A stretch of 57,390 nt of DNA from Bacillus sp. P14.5 (GCF_003316765.1 NZ_NIJF01000065.1:1-57390); one strand, 5' to 3'. Shown: positions 35,465-45,082, numbered from the stretch's first letter. Notes: generated by a model not told the origin, from the sequence alone. Made by a program: numbers and translations.

Positions 35465-36259
35465 TCATTCTCCCTTAAATCGCGGAATCCTCTTCTCTAC
35501 AAACGCCTTTATACCTTCTTGATGGTCATGTGTCTGGCGCATTTTCCATTGTCCTTCTTTCTCCAGCTGCAGCGCTTTCTCCAGCCGGTCTTTATTCAGC
35601 TCCGCATAAATCGATTTTGATTCAATGATCGACCTCAATGGCTTTTGCAAGCACTCTGTGATGTATTTTTCAATGGCTCTATCGAGTTTCCCTGAAGGGA
35701 TCGCTTCATCCACCAGCTTTTTCATCAGTGCTTCCTGTCCTTCGATAACCTTCCCGGTCCACATGAGCTTTTTCGCCCTGCCAGTGCCAAGGCGTTCTTC
35801 AAGGAAGAAGTGGCCGCCGCCATCCGGAATGAGTCCTATGCCAATGAAATTCATCGCCAGCTTGCTGTCTTCCTCGCAAATGATATAATCAGTGGCCAAT
35901 GCCAGGCTCAATCCCAGTCCCGCTGCAGCTCCATGTATACCGGTGATTGTCAGTTTCTTCATAGTGTAAAGGGTCATGGCCAGCTCGCCGATTACCTCCA
36001 TGATTTCTGAAAATTCCTGTTCACCGCCTAGATTTAACATTTCTTTTATATCCCCACCTGAAGAGAATCCCTTTCCTTCCCCTCTCAGGACGAGGACCAG
36101 GATGTCTTCATCTTTCTCGACTTCCTTCAGGCAGTTCTTGAGCTCCCTCATCATCTGAGAATTCATGGCATTCAATGACTTTGGCCGGTTTAAAGTAATC
36201 GTTGCGGTCTTCCCACTTTTTTCGAGTTTAATCGTCTCATATAGTGCATTTACATTCAT
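35465..36259 (-). CDS. yhaR: enoyl-CoA hydratase/isomerase family protein (YhaR)
   Basis: 264 residues from ATG 36259; the in-frame GTG at 36268 lies too close to AAGGGG. Crotonase fold: LNRPKSLNAMN, oxyanion-hole residues in LRGEGKGFSSGGDIKEM and IHGAAAGLGLSLALATD, and GLIPDGGGHFFLEERLG. It acts on enoyl-CoA or acyl-CoA substrates in fatty-acid degradation; the exact reaction is unclear because both active-site Glu positions vary in this group. Near an acyl-CoA synthetase gene, which fits lipid catabolism. Confidence 0.85.
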   Translation of the reverse strand: MNVNALYETIKLEKSGKTATITLNRPKSLNAMNSQMMRELKNCLKEVEKDEDILVLVLRGEGKGFSSGGDIKEMLNLGGEQEFSEIMEVIGELAMTLYTMKKLTITGIHGAAAGLGLSLALATDYIICEEDSKLAMNFIGIGLIPDGGGHFFLEERLGTGRAKKLMWTGKVIEGQEALMKKLVDEAIPSGKLDRAIEKYITECLQKPLRSIIESKSIYAELNKDRLEKALQLEKEGQWKMRQTHDHQEGIKAFVEKRIPRFKGE

Positions 36260-36363
36260 GAAAAACACCCCTTGTTCGCTTGAGTTCCTAATTTTAGAAA
36301 TATTCTATTAATAGTATACCAAATTTTAATGGAAAACTATTAATCTCTATTTTCATAATAGAA

Positions 36364-36388
36364 GAAAGCCGGCAGACTCCCGGCTTTC
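36364..36388. terminator. hairpin between the acyl-CoA synthetase gene and yhaR
   Basis: GAAAGCCGG, loop, CCGGCTTTC; on the minus strand followed by TTCTATT, a moderate terminator for the synthetase gene. Confidence 0.7.
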
Positions 36389-36419
36389 ATCTGGTATATT
36401 GAAAAATCTTTGAATCTAT

Positions 36420-38033
36420 TTATTGTCCAACACGCTCTTTTACCTGATCACGCAGTGCTCTTTTTAAAAACTTTCCAACAGATGTTTTGGGGATTTCTTC
36501 GAAAAATAAAACCTCGTCAGGAAGCCACCATTTTGCAAATTGCGGCTGCAGGAATGCCATAATGTCCTCTTTCGTGGTATTTTGGTGATCGCCTTCCTTT
36601 AAAACTACGCAGGCTACCGGACGTTCCTGCCATTCAGGGTGAGGAACAGCGACCACTGCCGCTTCAAAGATGCTTTCGTGTGCCATCAAAGCATTTTCCA
36701 AGTCGACACTTGAAATCCACTCCCCGCCTGACTTAACCAGATCTTTTGTTCTGTCGACGATTTTAATGAATCCTTCTTCATCCACTGTCACTACATCTCC
36801 GGTATACAGCCATCCGTCCCTGAATGCATCGTCTGTCCGTTCATCTTTATAGTATTCGGATGCAATCCAAGGCCCTCTCAATGTGAGTTCGCCCATTTCC
36901 TTACCGTCCCAGGAAACTTCTCCATCCTTACCGACAATTTTCATTTCCAAACCCGGTACCAGAATTCCCTGCTTGGCCTTCAAGTTATATTTTTCTTCCG
37001 TATCCCAATCTTCCATATAACTCTTTTCACCTGTAACGACTGCAAGAGGACTCGTTTCAGTCATGCCATAAGCATGACTGAAAGGTATGCCGTGCTTCTC
37101 TTCAAAGGCTTTAATCATACCGAGCGGCGCAGCAGACCCTCCGCAAAGGATGGATCGAAGGCTGGAGAGGTCATACTCATTTTCTTCAAGCTCTTTTAAC
37201 AAACCAAGCCAGATGGTCGGAACACCGGCAGTGATTGTTACCTTCTCTTCCTGCATCAATTCAGCCAGCAGTTTTGGTGTGAAATACGGTCCAGGAAGCA
37301 CTTGGGATGTCCCGAACCAAGTTGCCGCGAACGGCAGCCCCCATGCATTTACATGGAACATCGGCACCACCGGCAGGGCAATATCTTTTTCTGAAACACC
37401 CGTCGTATCGGCAAGTCCGAGAGCCATACTGTGAAGAACGATCCCTCTGTGGGAGTACATCACTCCTTTTGGATTTCCGGTTGTGGCACTTGTGTAGCAC
37501 ATTCCCGCCGGAGCATTTTCATCCAGGTCATCCCTGAATTTATAGTTTGGGTCTCCTTCTGCAAGAAGTTCCTCGTAATGGTAAACCGGCGACAGGCTGG
37601 TTTCAGGGAGTTCTTCCTTATCGGTCATGATGACGAAAGCTTCGACTGTTTTTAACTGATCCTTCACCTTCTCAATCAAAGGCAGAATGTCCGCATCTAT
37701 CAGCAGGACCTTGTCTTCGGCATGATTGATTATGTAAATGATGTGCTGGGGAGCTAGACGAATGTTGATTGTATGCAGCACTGCCCCGCTGCACGGTACT
37801 GCAAAATAGGCTTCTAAATGTCTGTGGTGGTTCCAGGCCAGTGTTCCTACCTTTTCACCTTCCTTGACACCCAGTTTTTCGAGAGCACTTGAAAGCCTGC
37901 GCGTCCTGGCCGCCATTTCTTTGTAGGTGAATCGATGGATTCCCCCATCCGTGCGCGATACAATTTCCTTCTTAGGGTAAAATTTTTCAGCACGCTCAAT
38001 CATTTGTGTAAGCAGCAAAGGAGTATTCATCAT
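36420..38033 (-). CDS. long/medium-chain fatty acid-CoA ligase
   Basis: 537 residues from ATG 38033 (AGGAGAG 7 nt upstream); the longer reading to 38075 lacks a site. Adenylate-forming enzyme: P-loop YTSATTGNPKGVMYSHRG, A5 motif SHAYGMTETSPL, GWLYTGDVVTVDEEG (ATP ribose-binding Asp) and the catalytic Lys near the end in KTSVGKFLKRAL. It activates fatty acids to acyl-CoA for beta-oxidation or lipid synthesis. Several Bacillus paralogues exist (LcfA, YhfL, YngI), so no symbol is given. Adjacent to yhaR. Confidence 0.88.
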   Translation of the reverse strand: MMNTPLLLTQMIERAEKFYPKKEIVSRTDGGIHRFTYKEMAARTRRLSSALEKLGVKEGEKVGTLAWNHHRHLEAYFAVPCSGAVLHTINIRLAPQHIIYIINHAEDKVLLIDADILPLIEKVKDQLKTVEAFVIMTDKEELPETSLSPVYHYEELLAEGDPNYKFRDDLDENAPAGMCYTSATTGNPKGVMYSHRGIVLHSMALGLADTTGVSEKDIALPVVPMFHVNAWGLPFAATWFGTSQVLPGPYFTPKLLAELMQEEKVTITAGVPTIWLGLLKELEENEYDLSSLRSILCGGSAAPLGMIKAFEEKHGIPFSHAYGMTETSPLAVVTGEKSYMEDWDTEEKYNLKAKQGILVPGLEMKIVGKDGEVSWDGKEMGELTLRGPWIASEYYKDERTDDAFRDGWLYTGDVVTVDEEGFIKIVDRTKDLVKSGGEWISSVDLENALMAHESIFEAAVVAVPHPEWQERPVACVVLKEGDHQNTTKEDIMAFLQPQFAKWWLPDEVLFFEEIPKTSVGKFLKRALRDQVKERVGQ

Positions 38034-38230
38034 TGGACATCTCTCCTGTCTATTTTGTAATCGCTTCCAATTCACTTCAATAGAATATATGCCTGGCTAT
38101 ACCCTTATCATTCGATATAAATGAGCTAAACCCTTTAAAGTAATGTTAATTTTCTGAAAATACCTTCTACCCAAAAAGAATCTTTGAAGGGACGCTTTCA
38201 ATCTCCTGCAGTTTTCCTTAGTTCAAATGG

Positions 38231-38258
38231 AAAAACGGCCCTCTGAAGGAGGACCGTT
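38231..38258 (-). terminator. terminator of hemZ
   Basis: AACGGCCCTC and GGAGGACCGTT arms with a T5 run on the minus strand. Confidence 0.82.
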
Positions 38259-38265
38259 CAATATG

Positions 38266-39759
38266 TTAATTTAAAAGCTCATCAAGAATTTGCAGCTTCT
38301 TCTCTGTATAGTTTTTAAATCCTTCATTATAAGCTTTCGGTTCTTTAGGATTCGCAAAGTGAGTAATTTTTCCGGTTTCGGGATCGATGAATTTACTTGC
38401 AGCGCCACACCCGATTCCGATGATTGTCTGCATTTCTTCCATGATCATGATGTTGTAGACGCTGTCCTGCCCGGGAAGGGCGTAGCCGACATTCTCAAGG
38501 TTGCCAAGAATATTTTTCTGTCGGTACAGGTAATAAGGAGCGTAATCATGCTTTTGCGTCCATTCATCCGCAAGGGACATCATTCTTTCAATCTCTTCCC
38601 TGCCCGCCACTTTGTATTTCTCTTTGTTCCTTGTCATCTCTGAAGCTCTTTTGAATGATAAGGTATGGACGGTCAATGACTCCGGCATCAGTTTTTTCGT
38701 CTCATTCAGAGAGTGGGTGAATTCTTCCACACCTTCACCAGGCAAGCCGATGATGAGGTCCATGTTGATGTTTTTCATGCCCATTTCCCTTGCCAGATGG
38801 AACTTTTCAATGGTCTCTTCCACTGAATGGTGCCGTCCAATCGCTTTCAAAGTTTCGTTTGTGTACGACTGAGGATTGATGGAAATGCGGTCGATGTTCC
38901 ACTTATTTAATACATCTAATTTTTCAGGCGAGATGGTATCCGGTCTCCCCGCTTCAACAGTAACTTCCCTTACTTCAGCCACATCAGGAAAAGAGCGGTA
39001 CATTTCTTCATATAGCAAATCCATCTGTTCAGCTGTAATGGAAGTCGGTGTTCCGCCGCCATAATAGATCGTCGTGATTCTGACTCCATTTTCCTTCAGC
39101 CAGCGGCCGGTTTCCTGGATTTCATAGTGCAGTCCTGTCAGGAAAGAATCGACTCTTCCCTGTTTCCCTAAAATTGCATAAGCAGGGAATGTACAATAAG
39201 CACACTTGGTTGGACAGAACGGGATTCCAATATAGATACTGACTTCTTTTTGAAGGGAATAAAGGTCTGGAACTACCGACAATTGCCTGTCAACGATCCT
39301 TTCCATAAGTTCGATTTTCTCATCGGTGATAAGATAATCCTCTTTCAATTTGCGGCGGATATCTTCCCTGGGCATGCCCTCTCTGATACTTTTATGAAAC
39401 AGCTTGGTCGGACGGATGCCCGTCAGGATTCCCCACGGCTGGATGATCCCCGTGTATTCTTGCAAAACGTTCAAATAGACATGTGAAAGCCCATTTTTAA
39501 AGCTGCGGAACTTCTCTTTGTCTGTTTGATCTAAAGGAACTTCTTTCTTGTATTGCGAAAAATAGTTTAGATCTTCGGATTCCAGAATCGCCTCCGCAGT
39601 TATGGTATCTTGGATTTTTTCCAATTTAAATTCTATATGAAGGTCGCCTTTTTCCTTAAGAAAAGGGTTGACCGCCGGTTCTTCAAAAAACAGATTTGCG
39701 ATAAGCTGCAACGGACGATTGAAGCGTTCATCGCTCAAACCGCTGAATGTAATTTTCAA
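38266..39759 (-). CDS. hemZ: HemZ, HemN-like radical SAM protein
   Basis: 497 residues from TTG 39759, which has AAAGGTGA at good spacing and gives the expected MKITFSG start; GTG 39768 overlaps that site. The radical SAM cluster motif is CPTKCAYC within IGIPFCPTKCAYCTFPAY (CxxxCxxC), with GGGTPTSI and the HemN-type C-terminal domain. Annotated in B. subtilis as oxygen-independent coproporphyrinogen III oxidase; many HemZ/HemW-like members act in heme handling instead, so the reaction is uncertain. Monocistronic. Confidence 0.9.
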   Translation of the reverse strand: MKITFSGLSDERFNRPLQLIANLFFEEPAVNPFLKEKGDLHIEFKLEKIQDTITAEAILESEDLNYFSQYKKEVPLDQTDKEKFRSFKNGLSHVYLNVLQEYTGIIQPWGILTGIRPTKLFHKSIREGMPREDIRRKLKEDYLITDEKIELMERIVDRQLSVVPDLYSLQKEVSIYIGIPFCPTKCAYCTFPAYAILGKQGRVDSFLTGLHYEIQETGRWLKENGVRITTIYYGGGTPTSITAEQMDLLYEEMYRSFPDVAEVREVTVEAGRPDTISPEKLDVLNKWNIDRISINPQSYTNETLKAIGRHHSVEETIEKFHLAREMGMKNINMDLIIGLPGEGVEEFTHSLNETKKLMPESLTVHTLSFKRASEMTRNKEKYKVAGREEIERMMSLADEWTQKHDYAPYYLYRQKNILGNLENVGYALPGQDSVYNIMIMEEMQTIIGIGCGAASKFIDPETGKITHFANPKEPKAYNEGFKNYTEKKLQILDELLN

Positions 39760-39879
39760 TGTAATCACCTTTCAAAAAATCGATTTTTAACTTGTTTAAG
39801 TGTACAGAAGGACGCGGGAATGGTCAATACACAAGAGGATCGCCTGCCTGGGGAATAGCGGTTAATTTGGGGTTTTCGC

Positions 39880-40144
39880 CTTCTCATTGGACCGTAAACT
39901 CTTTTTGCGGGCCGTTATCTTCGTGCTTCACCCTTCTCATTGGCCCGTAAGCTCCTTTTACGGGCCATTAACTTTGTGCTTTGGCCTTCTCATTGGACCA
40001 CAAGCTCCTTTTACTGGCCGTTAACTTTGTGCTTCACCCTTCTCATTGGCCCGTAAGCTCCTTTTACGGGCCATTAACTTTGTGCTTTGGCCTTCTCATT
40101 GGACCGTAAACTCCTTTTACGGGCCATTAACTTTGTGCTTTGGC
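39880..40144. repeat. family III tandem array, left part: five 53-bp units
   Basis: CCGTA-type arms at 39892, 39945, 39998, 40051 and 40104. Unit: CCTTCTCATTGG(A/C)CCGTAA, about eight bases, TTTACGGGCC, (G/A)TTAACTTTGTGCTTTG. Interrupted at 40145 by the IS256-type element; the next unit resumes at 41553 in exact register. Confidence 0.95.
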
Positions 40145-40208
40145 AGTCAAGCCCTTATTCTTGTGTAAATTCATTTATACAATGTCTCAACCTGCTATAG
40201 TGTTTATG

Positions 40209-40254
40209 ATTTTTTTGACAGGAAAGGGGGTACCCCCTTTCCTGTCAAAAAAAT
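40209..40254. terminator. 46-bp perfect palindrome inside the IS left end
   Basis: Arms run ATTTTTTTGACAGGAAAGG and its complement around GGGTACCC, with T7 and A7 ends. Located after the transposase stop and before the left inverted repeat; a very stable bidirectional terminator or cruciform. Confidence 0.88.
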
Positions 40255-40277
40255 TTCGCGCTTCGCTTCACCTATCA

Positions 40278-41433
40278 TTACCTATTTCTTTTGTTCAATT
40301 GAAGGTTCTCATTTTCCATCAGAAAAGCACCTATTAATCGAAATGCTGATTGAGTGTTTGGAAAAATTCTGATGACTCTTTCACGCCTCCTGATTTCCTG
40401 GTTTAATCGCTCCAAAGAATTCGTGCTACTTATATTTATTTGATATTTATCATCTTCATTCAGGTATTGAATAGAGTCTTCAAAGCCCTCTTCCAATATG
40501 TTTAAAGCGTTCTCAAGCTTTTTATTATCTCCGTACTTATTGATGAATTCTTCTTTGGTAGCTCTTGCTTCAGATCCTGATGCAGATTTATAAATTTTCC
40601 TCAGATCGGATATGACTTGTTTCATATTTTTTTAGGTAGTTTTTTATAATATTTCTTTTCAAGTGAACAGTACATCGCTGCCACGAGGTTCCAATAAACT
40701 CACGTTCAATTGCTTTTTTTAGACCAGCGTGGGCATCAGAAGTGACTAATTTCGGTGATTGTAGTCCACGTGATTTTAACTCTTGAAAGAAGCCTTTCCA
40801 AGCTTCAAAGCTCTCTACATGGTCTACTTTCAGCCCAATGACTTGACGTTTTTTCTTCTCGTTCATGGCGGTCATGATATAGACTGCCTTGGACACAACT
40901 TTATTATGTTCCCTAACCTTAATGTACATAGCATCGGCATAGAGATATGGGAAATATTGAACATTGAGAGGGCGGTTGGCCCACTTATTTACAATGGGAT
41001 CAAGCTTTTCTGTTAACGAAGAGACAAAAGACTTTGAAACACCTTGTCCACAAAGCTGTTCAACGATATTTGTGACTTTTCGTGTAGATACTCCGTTTAC
41101 AACCATTTCAAGCATTGAGAGAGTAAGAGCTTGGTCGACACGTGAGAATTTTTCAAACACAGTAGGAGAAAAGTTGCCTTCTCTTGTCCGTGGAACGCGC
41201 AATTTTATCTTGCCGACACCGATTAGGAGATCACGCTCATAATATCCATTTCGATAATCTTGTCTGTCATTGGAGCGTTCATAAGCACCGGCTTGTAAGT
41301 AATCATCTCTTTCTTTTTCCATGAGTTGGTTTAACACCAGTACAAGTGAAGATTTCATTATAGTATCAAGGTTAGAATTCATGACAGAATCTTTTAAAAT
41401 ATCCAAATCTAGGCTAAACTGTATTTGAGTCAT
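40278..41433 (-). pseudogene. IS256-family (Mutator-like) transposase, apparent frameshifts
   Basis: Two frames make one DDE transposase of about 385 residues. The first (from ATG 41433, AGAAGGAAT upstream) has LKLRVPRTREGNFSPTVFE, a catalytic Asp in YLYADAMYIKVRE and the second Asp in LVTSDAHAGLKKAI. The second has YQINISSTNSLERLNQEIRRRERVIRIFPN with the catalytic Glu. The frames join as LPKKNMKQVISDL if one A is added to each of two runs (T6 at 40640-40645 and T7 at 40627-40633). If the sequence is right the element is inactive; if it is error, it may be active. Confidence 0.88.
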
Positions 41434-41532
41434 TTTTATTCCTTCTTTCAATGTTTTTCGTGGTTGAAAACATTGTTGACAAGAAAGATAAAAATGACTC
41501 TTTCTTTTTACACAATTATATGGACTTTATCT

Positions 41533-41897
41533 GCTTTGGCCTTCTCATTGGACCATAAACTCGCTTTGCGGGCCGTTATCTTTGTGCTTTAGCCTTCTCA
41601 TTGGACCGTAAACTCGCTTTGCGGGCCGTTATCTTTGTGCTTTAGCCTTCTCATTGGACCGTAAACTCGCTTTACGGGCCATTAACTTTGTGCTTTAGCC
41701 TTCTCATTGGACCGTAAACTCGCTTTGCGGGCCATTAACTTTGTGCTTCACCCTTCTCATTGGACCGTAAACTCCTTTTACGGGCCGATATCTTTGTATT
41801 ACAGCCTTCTCGTTGGCCCGTATGCATACTTTGCGAGCCGTTATCTTTGTTCTCCTGCCTTCTCATTGGCCCGTAAACTCTTTTGGCTGAATCAAAT
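41533..41897. repeat. family III tandem array, right part: seven 53-bp units
   Basis: CCGTA-type arms at 41553, 41606, 41659, 41712, 41765, 41818 and 41871. Consensus CATTGGACCGTAAACTCGC, TTTGCGGGCC, GTTATCTTTGTGCTTTAG. Continuous with 39880-40144 before the IS insertion, so the original array had 12 units. Confidence 0.95.
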
Positions 41898-41978
41898 AAA
41901 GGCCTTATTATGCACCGCTCTCCCATATTCAACTCCTACACAAAAAAACTGACCCGCAAAGGCCAGCTTCATAGCAAT

Positions 41979-42845
41979 CTATGACTTTATCACATTCATT
42001 TTCTTCAAAAATTCGATCGGATGCTGTTTGCGGAAAAGTTCTTTCACAGCGTAGGCTACTCCGTTTTGTTTATCCGTACGTGTTATCCAGTCTGCAGCAC
42101 TTTTTACATCCGGGGACGAGTTACCCATCGCGATTCCAAGCCCGCAGCAGTCCAATAGGTCCTTGTCATCCTGGTTTGCTCCTACCATTACGACCTGATC
42201 GCGGCTGATTCCCGCTCTTTCGCACACATACAGAAGTCCACGGAGTTTTGAAACGCCCCTCTTGACGATGTCGACCCTGTCACTGCCGGTCAAGATACAA
42301 TCCACTTCATGATACATGCCCTTAATTGCCTGAACCGCATCATTCCGCTCAGATTCAGAATTGAATTTAGCTTCGATTTTTAAAGCAGAGGAAGGTTCCT
42401 CGAAGAGATACTCACTCAGGGAATCAGTGTATTGGGTGCTGTAGATGAAGCTTGACTCCCTGTTGTAAAGTACTTTTTCACGGAGCGACCCTGATAACTT
42501 CATCCTGTTCATGATAGCCATCCTGTCCTGGACGACTCTCATCTGACAGTCCATCTCCTCTAGGAATTTAACAATCTCATAGGAGATATCTTCATGAATT
42601 TTATTGACATACAGCGGCTTGCCTAAATGTGTCCCGATATAGGCCCCTTGATGGGTAACCAGGGGATTGTCAATTTTCAAGGCCTTGGCGACCCTTTTCG
42701 CGGAAGGAAATGTCCTTCCGGTTATCAGAGTTACATAGATGCCTTTGCTCTGTACATATTCTATTGCTTCTTTTGTTTCCTTGCTTATACGGCCATTATG
42801 AAGCAGTGTACCGTCAATATTCATTGCCAACATACGATAAATCAT
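41979..42845 (-). CDS. yhaX: YhaX, Cof-type HAD protein with Asn at the nucleophile position
   Basis: 288 residues, the same length as B. subtilis YhaX. HAD IIB fold: motif I reads MNIDGTL, so the usual nucleophilic Asp is Asn9 while the acid/base Asp11 is kept; motif II TLITGRT, Lys in the cap end (VDIVKRGVSK) and motif III VMVGANQDDKDLL are present. My recollection is that B. subtilis YhaX also has NIDGT. It may be a non-catalytic sugar-phosphate binder or use deamidation. In B. subtilis the gene is sporulation-expressed. ATG after AGGAGGCG. Confidence 0.85.
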   Translation of the reverse strand: MIYRMLAMNIDGTLLHNGRISKETKEAIEYVQSKGIYVTLITGRTFPSAKRVAKALKIDNPLVTHQGAYIGTHLGKPLYVNKIHEDISYEIVKFLEEMDCQMRVVQDRMAIMNRMKLSGSLREKVLYNRESSFIYSTQYTDSLSEYLFEEPSSALKIEAKFNSESERNDAVQAIKGMYHEVDCILTGSDRVDIVKRGVSKLRGLLYVCERAGISRDQVVMVGANQDDKDLLDCCGLGIAMGNSSPDVKSAADWITRTDKQNGVAYAVKELFRKQHPIEFLKKMNVIKS

Positions 42846-43169
42846 GGATGCGCCTCCTCAATTGTTGTCTATTATCACCCGTGGGGTTGTATAAAAAATG
42901 GGAATGGAATGGTAACCATGTCCACCCTGGTCCTTTGTATACTCTTATGTACGAGACTGAGAAAATATGACAAGTTTGATAGAAAAGCGTAGACAAGCAG
43001 AGTAGACCAACAGTTCTCACTGGTGGTTTAGATTTGTTGCTTAAGAAATTATAAGACAATCTCTAAATCAGGGGAAAAAGCTGTTAATGCGGCTTACGGT
43101 TTGGAGAGTTTCTGTTCCACTGATTGATTTCATCAGCCATATATCTCCGATGGAAATTTTTTAAGAAAT

Positions 43170-43312
43170 AAGGGGAGAAATTCCGCTTATTTGCTAAAAC
43201 ATGTGAATATAGTCTCTTTATTTATGCTTAAGCGGAAAAATTCCGCTTATATACCCCAAATCGAATGCAATTTCCCAGCTTAGCCGAAAAAATTCCGCTT
43301 ATTTTTAATTAT
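43170..43312. repeat. family IV short array: three units with AAGCGGAA/TTCCGCTT arms
   Basis: TTCCGCTTAT at 43181, 43241 and 43293 (60 and 52 bp apart), each preceded by a complementary purine arm; the middle unit is a perfect palindrome, TAAGCGGAA-AAA-TTCCGCTTA. No gene was found in the rest of 42846-43452. Confidence 0.75.
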
Positions 43313-43452
43313 TTCTGTCCTTCACAGGTAAACCGCCTGTTTGAGTGGTAAGAAGTTTGCAAACCTACTTATCCCCTCATAAAAGGAGATTTTCTATACC
43401 TCGCTATTAGCGCGTTGGAACCCCACACACCACAGTGGTTTTCAGAACCAAC

Positions 43453-43490
43453 AAAAAAACGCTCCAGGCTTAAATAGCCAGGAGCGTTTT
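43453..43490 (-). terminator. terminator of yheA
   Basis: AACGCTCC-A-GGCT and AGCC-A-GGAGCGTT around a 5-nt loop; seven T follow on the minus strand. Confidence 0.92.
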
Positions 43491-43499
43491 GGTCAAGCA

Positions 43500-43853
43500 T
43501 TACTGTTCCATGGAACCGTACAGGTCTTCCAATGGTTTCATGATGACTTTATTCAATTCATTGATCAGCATGCTCATTCTTTGTTCAGCTTCCATCAGTT
43601 TGGAGATTTTTTCGTCCTGCTGAACAAGCGCGGCTGTTTTTTGTGCATGCTCCACTTCTTCTTGTGTAAGCTCTTGGCCGCTCATTTGTTTTTGCTGAAG
43701 ATTCATTTGGATGTTGCGGAAGTTTTCGAACATTTTTTGAGCCTGTTCATCGTTATTCACTTCGTCATACATCTTCTTAAGGTTATTGTACTCGTCACTT
43801 TTTCTTAGTGCGCTTTCCAGTTCGTTTGCGTAATCGTATAAATTTACTGCCAA
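43500..43853 (-). CDS. yheA: YheA, YlbF/YmcA-family helical protein
   Basis: 117 residues from TTG 43853, 8 nt after AGGAGG, giving MAVNLYDYANEL and the exact length of B. subtilis YheA; ATG 43859 is only 2 nt from the site. All-helical: residues 1-60 amphipathic, ALRKSDEYNNLKKMYDEVNNDEQAQKMFENFR being the YlbF-family signature. YlbF/YmcA relatives modulate RNase Y and development; YheA itself is uncharacterised. Upstream neighbour yheB is 92 nt away on the same strand. Confidence 0.88.
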   Translation of the reverse strand: MAVNLYDYANELESALRKSDEYNNLKKMYDEVNNDEQAQKMFENFRNIQMNLQQKQMSGQELTQEEVEHAQKTAALVQQDEKISKLMEAEQRMSMLINELNKVIMKPLEDLYGSMEQ

Positions 43854-43945
43854 AATCATTACCTCCTAAAAGTCTCTTTCCAATCCCCTACCACTATAAC
43901 AAAAGAGAAAGAGGAATGCGAGGATACCGGGTTTCTGTAATATAT

Positions 43946-45082
43946 CTATGCAAGGAATAGGACGATTACACCTTGAATCAAGCCGATGATGCCGCCTAAT
44001 AACGCACCAAGGTATGTTATCATTTTCAGCTCCTTGGAAGTGATGCCAAGAACCATTTCTTCCAAACGCTGAACGGAAAAGGTTTCTACCTGCTCCCTAA
44101 CCACTTCCTGCAGATGAAGTTTTTCCATGATCAATTCGATTTTTTGCGATACTGCCATTACGCTCATTTCAAAAACATGAGGGACAATGACCTTTGTGAT
44201 GCGCTGCTTGAAGGGCGATAGGACATCCTTCAAGCTCGATGTCATCAGCTTGTCCACAGATACCACTTCCAGAATGGACTTCTTCAGGGATGGCAGGACA
44301 TCCTCATCGCTGACATTTTTCAGAATGTCTTCCCACTTAGACTCTCTTAGTTTTTCCCATTCCTTCCTCAGGAGATTTCGCAAGATTTCTTTTGTGCCGT
44401 CATGTTTGATGAATTTGATGATTTCCGGCTGAATTTTTTCCGAGACGGAAGAATTGCCAAGAAACATGCCGAGCATATTCCCCAGCATCCCTCTTCCTTC
44501 AAGGAAGTCATCAATCATGATTTTAACTTTCCTTTTGCCTTCAGGACTTGAGAAATAAGCTTCTCCTTTATTAGCGATAAAATCAGCTGCAATTGGAATA
44601 TAAGCGTCAATCTTATCCTGCCAGTGAAGAGGCAATGTAGCTTCGACTGTTTGGGAGCGGTATTTGTCTTTAAAGCCGTAATACTTTTCATCAATCCACT
44701 TTGCAATGCCGCTTTCAATAGTTTCCGTATTCATGGGAATCTGCAGCTTTGCAAGCCAGGCTTCAATACTTTCATCAGAGTCAACTAAAGGTTCTACACT
44801 TTCCCCGATCCATGCGACAGCATCTGACTTGAATTGGCTGTTGGTCAGCTTCTTCTGGATGCTCTCTGGAGTGATCAAATGGTGAACGACCATATCCCCA
44901 AGCTGCGCCGCCATTTCGCTTCGTCTCTTTGGAATCAATCCCGGTGTAAAAGGAACTTTCCACTTTCCTATATAAACAGGTTTATATGGTCGGAATAACA
45001 TCTTGATTGCCAGGGAATTCGTCATCCCGCCAATCACTGCTCCTATCACGACCATCAAGATAAATGTTATAAGAATATTCAT
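43946..45082 (-). CDS. yheB: YheB, DUF445 membrane protein
   Basis: 378 residues from ATG 45082 (AAGGAAGGATG upstream); B. subtilis YheB is 377. One helix at each end (about 3-24 and 355-377) flanks a long helical, charged middle. Conserved N-terminal [37 protein letters not shown], the DUF445 signature. Conserved across Bacillaceae; function unknown, spore-coat association suggested by its neighbours. Confidence 0.88.
   Translation of the reverse strand: MNILITFILMVVIGAVIGGMTNSLAIKMLFRPYKPVYIGKWKVPFTPGLIPKRRSEMAAQLGDMVVHHLITPESIQKKLTNSQFKSDAVAWIGESVEPLVDSDESIEAWLAKLQIPMNTETIESGIAKWIDEKYYGFKDKYRSQTVEATLPLHWQDKIDAYIPIAADFIANKGEAYFSSPEGKRKVKIMIDDFLEGRGMLGNMLGMFLGNSSVSEKIQPEIIKFIKHDGTKEILRNLLRKEWEKLRESKWEDILKNVSDEDVLPSLKKSILEVVSVDKLMTSSLKDVLSPFKQRITKVIVPHVFEMSVMAVSQKIELIMEKLHLQEVVREQVETFSVQRLEEMVLGITSKELKMITYLGALLGGIIGLIQGVIVLFLA

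Larger units (their letters stand above)
40145..41532. mobile_element. IS256-family insertion sequence, 1388 bp, with 8-bp target duplication
   Basis: Imperfect terminal inverted repeats: AGTCAAGCCC..TTGTGTAAA at the left and, in reverse complement, AGATAAAGTCC..TTGTGTAAA at the right. The target sequence GCTTTGGC is duplicated at 40137-40144 and 41533-41540; removing the element and one copy restores a perfect 53-bp repeat register. Contains one transposase gene (minus strand) and a 46-bp palindrome near the left end. Confidence 0.93.
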
